Origin: Dehalococcoidia bacterium
GTDB taxonomy: Bacteria > Chloroflexota > Dehalococcoidia > SHYD01 > SHYC01
Reading direction: 5' to 3'
DNA length: 5,039 bases
Assembly: GCA_016844365.1 (NCBI GenBank)
Contig: JAENIT010000208.1
Coordinates: forward strand, 1-5,039
Position 1 is the first letter of the stretch. Each line of letters begins with the position of its first letter. Both the position numbers and the translations under genes were made by a program. Under the pieces are notes generated by a model. The model saw only the letters and a list, made by a program, of their open reading frames with translations. It was not told the DNA's origin and made no database searches. Positions 1-5,039 of the stretch are shown one piece after another.

Positions 1-69
1 CTTCAACAGCAGCAGCACAGGGGGCCTCTGTGTCCGATAGGAGAGAGCGGGCGATGAGAGGGCTCTAAG
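1..69. other. Left-edge segment with no assignable gene
   Basis: This segment lies downstream of the small membrane-protein gene. Two plus-strand frames are open from the left edge to stops at 55-57 and 66-68, so it could hold the last codons of a convergent plus-strand gene, but about 20 codons are too few to judge. An imperfect inverted repeat (CACAG at 17-21 with CTGTG at 29-33) could form a short hairpin in the leftward transcript. It is not followed by a T run, so I do not call it a terminator. Confidence 0.3.
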
Positions 70-285
70 CTAGCCGCCGCTTACGAGGCTTACTAGCCAC
101 AGGCTGGCCCCGCAGATGAAGGCGAAAACTAAGAAAAAGCCGAAGATGGGGAGCAATACGCTGAAGACCGCGCCCACCACGCCGGAGATCTCTTGGATCT
201 CGTCCAGGATGGCGAGAATCCGCTTGGGTATGAACTTGCGCCACCGGCTCCCTGGTGGTGGCGGGCCCATCATGTAGTAGCCCAT
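70..285 (-). CDS. Small hypothetical membrane protein (71 aa)
   Basis: I do not recognise a family. The protein has a short N-terminal stretch with a PPPP run (residues 8-11), then a basic segment (RWRKF, PKR at about 14-22), a short amphipathic stretch to about residue 32, and a long hydrophobic region (about 34-68). That region is long enough for one or two membrane spans, probably a hairpin because a proline and several glycines lie inside it. The basic N-terminus suggests a cytoplasmic start. The start ATG at 285 is well supported: GAAAGGAG lies four bases upstream (290-297), while the internal Met codons at 273 and 270 lack such a site. It starts 25 bp after the phosphatase stop, so the two are probably co-transcribed. 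The good ribosome site and clear hydrophobic pattern make this a real gene rather than a chance frame. Function is unknown. Confidence 0.65.
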   Translation of the reverse strand: MGYYMMGPPPPGSRWRKFIPKRILAILDEIQEISGVVGAVFSVLLPIFGFFLVFAFICGASLWLVSLVSGG

Positions 286-289
286 ACAG

Positions 290-297
290 CTCCTTTC
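290..297 (-). promoter_or_regulatory. Shine-Dalgarno site for the small membrane protein
   Basis: On the minus strand this reads GAAAGGAG, ending four bases before the ATG at 285. It is the clearest ribosome binding site in the window and fixes the start of the 71-residue gene. It lies in the 25-bp gap after the phosphatase stop codon, as expected for a downstream gene of an operon. Confidence 0.7.
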
Positions 298-310
298 GCT
301 CCCCGCGCCA

Positions 311-967
311 TCATGGCTGGACTACGACCGGGGTTTTGGCGATAACAGCCATGACATCATGGAAATCTACGAAGGGCCAGTATTTTATATCAGCCCTATC
401 ACACAGCTCAGCCAAGCGCCCTCGCGCGAACACTAGGTCGGCGCGTTGCGCCGCTGGAAAGTCCGGTCGCCCGTCGCCGATGTAGGCGACTTCTAGCCCC
501 TCCTGATGCAATCGCTCTACAACTTGTTCCTTGAGGTCTAAATAACCCTCGCTGTTCTTATTTTTCAGATGGGCAAAGGATACTCGCAGCCCCCCGGAGC
601 TAAATCGGGCCTTCCCGCACACTAGCTCTGGCGCTTTCACCCCAGCCTTCCCTAAAATAGCTTTGATATAGAACTCCAACCCGGCGCTGGCAACAGTCAG
701 AGCTATGTTACTGCTGGCGCAGAAGTCCAGAAACTCGGGGAACCCGGGACGGATCCGAGCGTGGGCTACGGCGTACTCAGTCAGCTCACGGCGAGAGGCC
801 GCTACGTGGGCGAACTCCTTCACCAGGCACTCCTCGATGGTAATGCGGCCTGCGGCGAACTCGTCGTCCCAGCGCTCCCAATCGCCGATCGCGAAGGCTG
901 TTAGCATTGCCACGGCCATGTCGTCCATTGTTATGGTCCCGTCGAAATCACAGACTATGCTCAGCAT
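311..967 (-). CDS. HAD-IB family phosphatase, MtnX-like (218 aa)
   Basis: This is a soluble cytoplasmic haloacid-dehalogenase-type phosphatase that should form a phospho-aspartate intermediate with Mg2+. Visible motifs are: motif I DFDGTIT with nucleophile D7 and acid/base D9; motif II as VASAG with S94; a candidate motif III lysine at K146 (LDLKEQVV); and motif IV YIGDGRPD with D165 and D169. The small helical cap lies at about 15-75, as in subclass IB. The C-terminal ADLVFARGRLAELC and the following WPFVDFHDV closely resemble MtnX, the 2-hydroxy-3-keto-5-methylthiopentenyl-1-phosphate phosphatase of methionine salvage, and the length fits. The Cys-rich stretch I recall from Bacillus MtnX is absent here, and no other salvage gene is in view, so the substrate is not established; another small phosphomonoester is possible. 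I chose ATG 967 because it puts the protein start right before motif I. An in-frame TTG at 988 with AGGA just upstream would add seven residues. Confidence 0.85.
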   Translation of the reverse strand: MLSIVCDFDGTITMDDMAVAMLTAFAIGDWERWDDEFAAGRITIEECLVKEFAHVAASRRELTEYAVAHARIRPGFPEFLDFCASSNIALTVASAGLEFYIKAILGKAGVKAPELVCGKARFSSGGLRVSFAHLKNKNSEGYLDLKEQVVERLHQEGLEVAYIGDGRPDFPAAQRADLVFARGRLAELCDRADIKYWPFVDFHDVMAVIAKTPVVVQP

Positions 968-1044
968 GTAGCCACGCTCACGTTTCAAAACATCCTATTC
1001 CTTTAGCCCGCGTCGCTAAGGGCAGTGCATAGGAGGGTCGAAAA
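968..1044 (-). other. uvrC-phosphatase intergenic segment with weak hairpin
   Basis: This 77-bp gap separates uvrC from the phosphatase. An inverted repeat (1003-1007 TTAGC with 1015-1019 GCTAA, seven-base loop) can extend to eight pairs on the plus strand with one G-T pair. On the minus-strand transcript that pair becomes a mismatch, leaving five plus two pairs. No T run follows, so it is unlikely to end transcription. Its 3' arm runs into the AAAGGA/AGGAT purines upstream of the alternative TTG start, so a mild effect on translation is conceivable. Read-through from uvrC is the simplest reading. Confidence 0.3.
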
Positions 1045-3024
1045 TCACAGGCGCTCCTTGAGCCTTCTGGCTAGGGAGCGAGTCATGCCCACCACAGCCG
1101 CGATCTCGTCCACTTCCGCCTCTCTTATCCCCTTCACACTGCCGAATCGCTTCAGGAGACCCTTCTTACGGGCGGGGCCTATGCCCGGCACCGAGTCCAG
1201 AAGGGACCTGGTAGCGCCTCTGCTGCGCACCTTTCGATGATAGGTTATGGCGAAGCGGTGAGCCTCGTCCCTTATCCTCTGAAGGAGATATAGGCCCTGG
1301 GAGTCTCGGGGCAGGATCACGGGTTCCGGCATGTAGGGCAGAAACACCTCCTCCCTTTGCTTGGCGAGGCTTGCGGTGGGGATGTTGTGTAGGCCCAGCT
1401 CTCGCATCACCTCTAAAGCCGCGTTCAGGTGCCCCCGACCGCCGTCTATAAGCACCAGATCAGGCATCACAGCCCAGGAGGATGCTCCGTTCCCATCGCC
1501 TTCCTGGCTTGAGTAATCTTTAGCCTCCTCCAAGGGTCTGTCCTGTCCGACTTGTCGGACTCCTCCGCTCTGCGAGAGTCCCGTCCGCGGGACGCTTACG
1601 CGGAGAGCCTGGTCGAAGGGCTGTTCCTCCAAATCTCCGTCCAGGTAGGTGACAGGCGGCTTGAGGGCGCGGCCACGGCGGAACCTGCGGCGCAGCACCT
1701 CCCGCATCATGGCGTAGTCGTCGTTTCCGCCGACGGTTTTGATCTGAAATCGCCTGTAGTCAGAGGTCTTGGGCCTACCCTCCTGGAACACTACCATGCT
1801 GCCCACTGCGGAGGTGCCCTGGATATCGGAGATGTCGTAGCACTCCATGCGTCGCGGGATCCGCGACAGGTTAAGGTGCTCCTGTAGCTCCTCAAGGGCA
1901 CTGGACAGCCACTTAGCTCTGCTCTGTTGCAAGGTCTGTCGGGCGTTCTCGGCGACTAGCTCCACGAGCCGTTTCCGTTCACCCCTCTGGGGGACTCTAA
2001 GATCGACCTTCCCTCCACGTTTGTGGTGGAGCCACTCACTGATGACTTCCCCATCCTCCAGGGGATGCTGCAATAGGATGAGAGGAGGAATGGTGAGGGC
2101 TGAGGAGTAGAACTGCTGGACGAAGGAGGTCATTATCCGACCCGGCTCCTCATCGTGAGCCCCTTCGACCATAAAGTGCTCTCGGGCGTGGAGCCTGCCG
2201 CCTCTGATGACAAAGACCTGGACACAGCAGTCGTCCCCATCCTGGGCCAAGGATATCACATCCTGGTCTCCATTGAGTGTGGATGCTATCTTCTGGCGCT
2301 CCAGCACTCGCTCCACATCCCGTATCCGATCCCGTAGCACTGCCGCCCTCTCGAACTCCAGATTGGCTGACGCCTCCTCCATCTGGCCCTTCAGCTCTGT
2401 CGCTACACGATCCTCTTTGCCCTCCAGGAACATGATTACATGGTCGATAACCTTCAGGTACTCTTCCCGCGCGATAGCCCCAATGCAGGGCCCCACGCAT
2501 CGATTGATGTAGAAATCCAAGCAGGGACGAGGGTCATTACCAGTGATGGTCTTGTTGCAGGAGCGGTATGGGAAGAGACGCTTCACCAGGTCCATAGTCC
2601 TTCGTACTGAGCCGGAATTGGCGTAGGGGCCGAAGTAACGAGCGCCGTCGTCCTCTACTCGGCGTGTGATAAACACCTGGGGCCAGTCCTCATTAACACT
2701 CACCTTTAAGTAGGGGTATGTTTTGTCATCTTTGAGCTGGACGTTGTAACGAGGCTTGTGCCTTTTGATAAGCTCGTTCTCCAGGATCAGGGCCTCTTGC
2801 TCGGACTCAGTGAGTATAAAGTCCAGGTCCGTTACCTGGGCCATCATTTTCTTGAGCTTGGGAGTCGGGCTGGAGGGCGCGCCGAAGTAAGAAGAGACTC
2901 GGTTACGCAGGCTGGCCGCTTTGCCCACGTACAGTATGTTCCCGTGAGTGTCCTTCAGAAGATACACCCCGGGCTTGGCGGGAAGATCCCTTAGTAGAAG
3001 GCTGAAATCTCTGGCGCTGCTCAT
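1045..3024 (-). CDS. uvrC: UvrC, excinuclease ABC subunit C (659 aa)
   Basis: UvrC is the dual-incision nuclease of UvrABC nucleotide excision repair; after UvrB loads at a lesion it cuts 3' and then 5'. Numbering is from ATG 3024. The N-terminal GIY-YIG nuclease includes GVYLL (about 19), LYVGKA (about 31), LRNRV (about 39) and E82. Four cysteines, C156, C168, C176 and C180, have the 12-8-4 spacing of the UvrC iron-sulfur site. The UVR motif that contacts UvrB is at about 210-245. The RNase H-like 5' nuclease has D397 (CYDISDIQG), D527 (LVLIDGG) and H589 as the likely catalytic triad. Two helix-hairpin-helix motifs (VPGIGPARKKG and the last 30 residues) end the protein. All key residues are present, so it looks functional. 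It is odd in having about 60 extra residues (about 459-517) between RRRF and PDLVLIDGG. The frame also extends to ATG 3138, but those 38 residues lack family resemblance, whereas ATG 3024 gives the usual distance to PGVYL. Confidence 0.95.
   Translation of the reverse strand: MSSARDFSLLLRDLPAKPGVYLLKDTHGNILYVGKAASLRNRVSSYFGAPSSPTPKLKKMMAQVTDLDFILTESEQEALILENELIKRHKPRYNVQLKDDKTYPYLKVSVNEDWPQVFITRRVEDDGARYFGPYANSGSVRRTMDLVKRLFPYRSCNKTITGNDPRPCLDFYINRCVGPCIGAIAREEYLKVIDHVIMFLEGKEDRVATELKGQMEEASANLEFERAAVLRDRIRDVERVLERQKIASTLNGDQDVISLAQDGDDCCVQVFVIRGGRLHAREHFMVEGAHDEEPGRIMTSFVQQFYSSALTIPPLILLQHPLEDGEVISEWLHHKRGGKVDLRVPQRGERKRLVELVAENARQTLQQSRAKWLSSALEELQEHLNLSRIPRRMECYDISDIQGTSAVGSMVVFQEGRPKTSDYRRFQIKTVGGNDDYAMMREVLRRRFRRGRALKPPVTYLDGDLEEQPFDQALRVSVPRTGLSQSGGVRQVGQDRPLEEAKDYSSQEGDGNGASSWAVMPDLVLIDGGRGHLNAALEVMRELGLHNIPTASLAKQREEVFLPYMPEPVILPRDSQGLYLLQRIRDEAHRFAITYHRKVRSRGATRSLLDSVPGIGPARKKGLLKRFGSVKGIREAEVDEIAAVVGMTRSLARRLKERL
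1474..1650 (-). other. In-frame insertion within the UvrC nuclease domain
   Basis: In UvrC proteins I know, such as that of E. coli, about ten residues separate the RRR(Y/F) motif from PD-(V/L)-(I/L)-LIDGG. Here 72 residues do, so about 60 are extra. The insert is rich in Gly, Ser, Gln, Glu and Arg, is low in hydrophobic residues, and has no visible fold, so it probably loops out of the RNase H-like domain. The catalytic residues on both sides are intact and the reading frame is kept. The right-hand half of the DNA (1545-1605) is packed with inverted repeats, described separately. The edges are approximate because they come from remembered family spacing, not an alignment. Confidence 0.7.
1545..1605. 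repeat. Cluster of palindromes inside uvrC (possible mini-element)
   Basis: Two 16-bp hairpins, both starting GTCC and ending GGAC, lie 17 bp apart. The first is 1545-1560, GTCCGAC-TT-GTCGGAC, with a perfect 7-bp stem. The second is 1578-1593, GTCCCG-TCCG-CGGGAC, with a perfect 6-bp stem. A further perfect pair, CTCCGC at 1563-1568 and GCGGAG at 1600-1605, encloses the second. Three perfect inverted repeats in 61 bp of coding sequence are hard to explain by codon choice. They sit exactly where UvrC has extra residues (about 474-494 in the 659-residue protein), which suggests a palindromic element that inserted in frame, comparable in behaviour to the Rickettsia palindromic elements. Whether other copies exist cannot be seen here. 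Confidence 0.6.
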
Positions 3025-3189
3025 TTCAAAATTTATTCTATCATAACCACTTATGCCATCAAAGGCGCACTCATCCCCGTTGGGTAACGTCTGCTGTGTC
3101 CCTGCGTTAGCATTCTGGGTAAGCGCAGCTAAGGACATAATTCTAGAGGGGGATATTGGCTTCCACGCCGTCAGGCGTCGTGTACAACC
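3025..3189. other. Divergent intergenic region between uvrC and the surface-protein gene
   Basis: These 165 bp separate the preferred uvrC start (minus, 3024) from the surface-protein start (plus, 3190). The part nearest uvrC (3025-3055) is AT-rich and holds the uvrC promoter candidate. For the plus-strand gene, CATAAT at 3136-3141 is a possible -10 box, but no good -35 lies 16-18 bp upstream. A short hairpin (ACGCC 3165-3169, GGCGT 3174-3178) lies just before the plus-strand ATG, and no clear ribosome site precedes that ATG. The region also encodes the optional 38-residue N-terminal extension of UvrC (from ATG 3138), which I regard as probably untranslated. Confidence 0.45.
3035..3062 (-). 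promoter_or_regulatory. Candidate sigma-70-type promoter for uvrC, possibly leaderless
   Basis: On the minus strand, TTGATG (3057-3062) and TAGAAT (3035-3040) are separated by 16 bp. They match the -35 and -10 consensus at four and five of six positions. Only ten bases lie between the -10 box and the ATG at 3024, so a transcript starting six to eight bases after the box would have almost no leader. That agrees with the lack of a Shine-Dalgarno site there and supports ATG 3024 as the real start. It is a match by eye in an AT-rich stretch, so it may be chance. Confidence 0.35.
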
Positions 3190-4218
3190 ATGTTAAAAAA
3201 CAATTTAAAACGAAGAACCTTCTTGGTTTCGGCACTTTTGGGTGTTTTCCTGCTTTTGGTCCTCCTGCCCTGGGATTTCCTTAAACAGGTCAAGGCCGGC
3301 GTCAATGAGCTGACACCCGTAACAGTCCCCTTTAACCTCAACGTTTCGGCTATAGCTGTATCCCCAGCCTTCCCCTGCGATAACACGGCGTTTTTCGCTA
3401 CGGACGGCAACGGAGTCTACCGCACCACCAGCAAAGATGTGGACGGGGTCTGGTCGCCGGTGAACAACGGTCTTACCGACATGAGTGTGCTCTCTCTGGC
3501 GATCTCTCCCAACTTTGACCGGTGCGATAGGCTAAAGGGAACGGGGGACCGTACCCTCTTTGCCGGCACCCGCAGTGGTGTTTTTCGGTCCTCTGACGGG
3601 TCCAGTACCTGGGTCTCCGTAAGCGCTGGCCTGCCTACAGGCAAGGCTATTCAAGCCCTAGTTATCTCTCCCAACTACGCCTCTGACAAGACCGTGTTCG
3701 TAGGCATGGACGGCAACCTGTTCCGCTCCACAGATAGCGGCGTTATCTGGTTCGCCTACGATGCGGGTCTCTCCGACCGATCAGTGCAGGCCTTTGCCCC
3801 ATCCGCTAACTTCGCCAACGACAGCACCCTTTTCTTAGGGACCCGATTTAGCGGGGTGTACCGAATAGCAGGCAAGCTCTCTGAGCCTCGGCTGCTGGTC
3901 ACACCCACACCTGTGGTCACGCCTGGGGCGGGAACTGCTCCGACACCTGTTCCCGGTGTAACTCCTCCGTCTTTGCCGGGCCTTCCCCCTATACCGGGGT
4001 TATCGTATGGTCTCTCCGAGGTGTTGGTGGAGCCGGAGCAGGTGGAGGCCACTTCAGAATCGAAGACGCAGCAGATTCCAGCGCTTATCCGAGTCTCATT
4101 AAACGTGCTGGAAATTCTGCAGATGGCTCAATCTTTAGGATCCAGGCGGGAACTGTTACCTATAACTATGAGGTTAAGAACCTGGGCGAAACAGAAGTCC
4201 TGCAGAACATCGTGGTAA
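3190..4218 (+). CDS. Secreted Asp-box (BNR-like) repeat protein, N-terminal part, frameshifted
   Basis: This is the first part of a large exported protein. It has a Lys/Arg-rich n-region (residues 3-9), a hydrophobic core (11-26) and a likely signal peptidase site after VKA (36). Residues about 52-230 hold four repeats of about 45 residues of the form AISPNF-x-D-TLFAGT-x-GVFRS-D-G-W-GL. Asp-box motifs are visible as SSDGSSTW (134-141) and STDSGVIW (180-187); the first repeat is degenerate and the fourth breaks off before its Asp-box. Such repeats form beta-propeller blades in extracellular sialidase- or sortilin-like proteins, but no catalytic site is visible, so binding or a structural role is more likely than an enzyme. 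A Pro/Thr/Val-rich linker (about 237-270) follows. After about residue 270 this frame loses sense, and it stops at 4218; the true continuation is in the next frame. No clear ribosome site precedes ATG 3190; an in-frame TTG at 3157 behind GAGGGGG is an alternative that would add 11 residues. Confidence 0.75.
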   Translation: MLKNNLKRRTFLVSALLGVFLLLVLLPWDFLKQVKAGVNELTPVTVPFNLNVSAIAVSPAFPCDNTAFFATDGNGVYRTTSKDVDGVWSPVNNGLTDMSVLSLAISPNFDRCDRLKGTGDRTLFAGTRSGVFRSSDGSSTWVSVSAGLPTGKAIQALVISPNYASDKTVFVGMDGNLFRSTDSGVIWFAYDAGLSDRSVQAFAPSANFANDSTLFLGTRFSGVYRIAGKLSEPRLLVTPTPVVTPGAGTAPTPVPGVTPPSLPGLPPIPGLSYGLSEVLVEPEQVEATSESKTQQIPALIRVSLNVLEILQMAQSLGSRRELLPITMRLRTWAKQKSCRTSW

Positions 4219-5039
4219 ACGATGATAACGGTACCTCCGGGGATACTACCGACGATATTCAGGTGGGAGTCATTGGATCCCTGAGCCCCCTAGCGTTCAC
4301 TAACCTAACACTCAGCCTGCTGATTTCCGAAGACACAACTAACATTGCCACAGCCACCGGTTTCTATGGGGATAACTTAAGCAGCAGCGTTACAGACACC
4401 GATGACGCCAGGGTGGAGGTTGTAACTACTCAGCCGGTTATGGGACTAAGGTTGATAAAGACCGCGGGCAATATGGAGGACGGACAGGTCTTCTATACCG
4501 TTCCTGGCAGCGTAGTCCTGACCTACAATCTAATCAATGAGGGCCAAGAGATTCTAACTGACATAAACGTGGTCGATGACCTCCAGGGAAACGATAGCTC
4601 AGGATGCACCGATAATCCAGATACTGACCCTGACGAGACTGTGGACGACTTGGCGGTGGGCACCGTCTCCAGCCTTGCTCCAGGCGCTCAGGCCACTCTT
4701 AGCGCCCGGGTTGTGGTGCGGCCTGTGAGTGAACTAGCTACTGAGATACCTCCTATCCGTACCACCGCTTGCGCCGTAGGCAGGGGCGCTCAAAGCCGGG
4801 GGATAGCGGTGGCCATAGATGACGCTGTTATACAGCTTGCTGTGTGGAGCTCTATCACGCCCTCCAACTCAGCGTTAACCGATCTGTGGATCACTTCCTT
4901 CGCGATATCCCCATTCTTCGGTAATGACCAGACAATCTTTGCTGGCAGCGCTTACGGCGGGCTGTTCAAGTCCACAAATGCTGGCTCCAAGAACCCCATA
5001 TGGCAACGGGTAAACCAGGGTCTCGAGCCAGAGTGGGCC
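3999..5039 (+). CDS. Continuation of the surface protein in the -1 frame: DUF11-like repeats and Asp-box repeat, partial
   Basis: This frame is open from 3852 to the right edge and has no ATG before 4440, so it is a continuation, not a separate gene. It starts with a Gly-rich linker (about 4020-4050). Two tandem repeats of the DUF11/DUF7507 type follow. The first (about 4095-4420) contains SLIKRAGNSADG, VTYNYEVKNLG, VNDDNGT, IGSLSP and NIATATG. The second (about 4440-4835) contains RLIKTAGNMEDG, VVLTYNLINEG, VVDD, VGTVSSLAPGAQATL and TTACAVG. These are Ig-like beta-sandwich modules of cell-surface stalks. From about 4870 a new Asp-box repeat begins (FAISPFFGNDQTIFAGS, then STNAG and a Trp), matching those in the first part, so the gene goes on beyond the window. 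The shift point is inferred at about 3990-4025 because codons from 4020 on have the G/A-rich first position expected of coding frames. Confidence 0.75.

Noticed and set aside
17..33. Hairpin CACAG...CTGTG as terminator of the minus-strand operon
   Set aside because: The stem is short and interrupted and no T run follows on the minus strand.
705..971. Plus-strand open frame opposite the phosphatase gene
   Set aside because: It covers HAD motifs read on the minus strand; its Ser/Arg-rich translation has no domain signal.
1000..1022. Hairpin between uvrC and the phosphatase as a terminator
   Set aside because: On the minus-strand transcript the stem has a mismatch and no U run follows, so at most it modulates translation.
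1552..1887. Plus-strand open frame of 111 codons opposite uvrC
   Set aside because: It is antisense to the conserved UvrC nuclease region, which explains the sequence fully; it has no recognisable domain and crosses the palindrome cluster.
2150..2500. Minus-strand open frame of 116 codons in another frame of uvrC
   Set aside because: It lies wholly inside the UvrC UVR-motif region, whose own frame is conserved; its Gly/Arg/Ser-rich composition is that of an out-of-frame shadow.
3165..3178. Hairpin ACGCC-GTCA-GGCGT before the surface-protein start as an operator
   Set aside because: A 5-bp stem of this composition is likely by chance, and nothing else supports a regulator site.
3756..4052. 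Minus-strand open frame opposite the Pro/Gly-rich linker
   Set aside because: It is the mirror of a low-complexity linker; its Gly/Val/Pro pattern follows from that and no ribosome site is visible.
1..5039. CRISPR array, tRNA or rRNA genes, insertion sequence or defence system
   Set aside because: No regularly spaced direct repeats, no cloverleaf-like or ribosomal RNA sequence, and no transposase or defence-type protein were seen; almost all the window is accounted for by four genes.

Overview
The window suggests a bacterium of moderate GC content, most likely a member of the Chloroflexota (Dehalococcoidia-like). This placement rests on the general look of the UvrC C-terminus and on a large secreted protein combining Asp-box repeats, a Pro/Thr linker and DUF11-type repeats. 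It is a judgement from memory of protein families, not a search, so confidence is only moderate.

Layout. Three genes lie on the minus strand and read leftward from about 3024 to 70: uvrC (excinuclease ABC subunit C), a HAD-IB phosphatase resembling MtnX, and a 71-residue membrane protein. The gaps between them are 77 bp (or 56 bp with an alternative TTG start) and 25 bp. All are on one strand and no convincing terminator lies between them, so they probably form one transcription unit. On the plus strand, divergent from uvrC, a large exported protein starts at 3190 and runs off the right edge. The 165 bp between the divergent starts hold a candidate leaderless promoter for uvrC. The first 69 bases hold nothing that can be named.

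Two things deserve a second look. First, the uvrC nuclease domain carries an in-frame insertion of roughly 60 residues. Its DNA contains two 16-bp hairpins and an enclosing inverted repeat, so it looks like a palindromic mini-element that the gene has absorbed. Second, the surface-protein gene is broken by a one-base frame change near 4000, in its Pro/Gly-rich linker. The first frame stops at 4218. The continuation stays open in the next frame to the window end and encodes two DUF11-like repeats and a new Asp-box repeat. This could be an assembly error, a recent mutation or phase variation.

The rest is ordinary: a conserved DNA-repair gene with small downstream companions, beside an exported repeat protein. 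I saw no CRISPR array, RNA gene, transposase, phage module or recognisable defence system.
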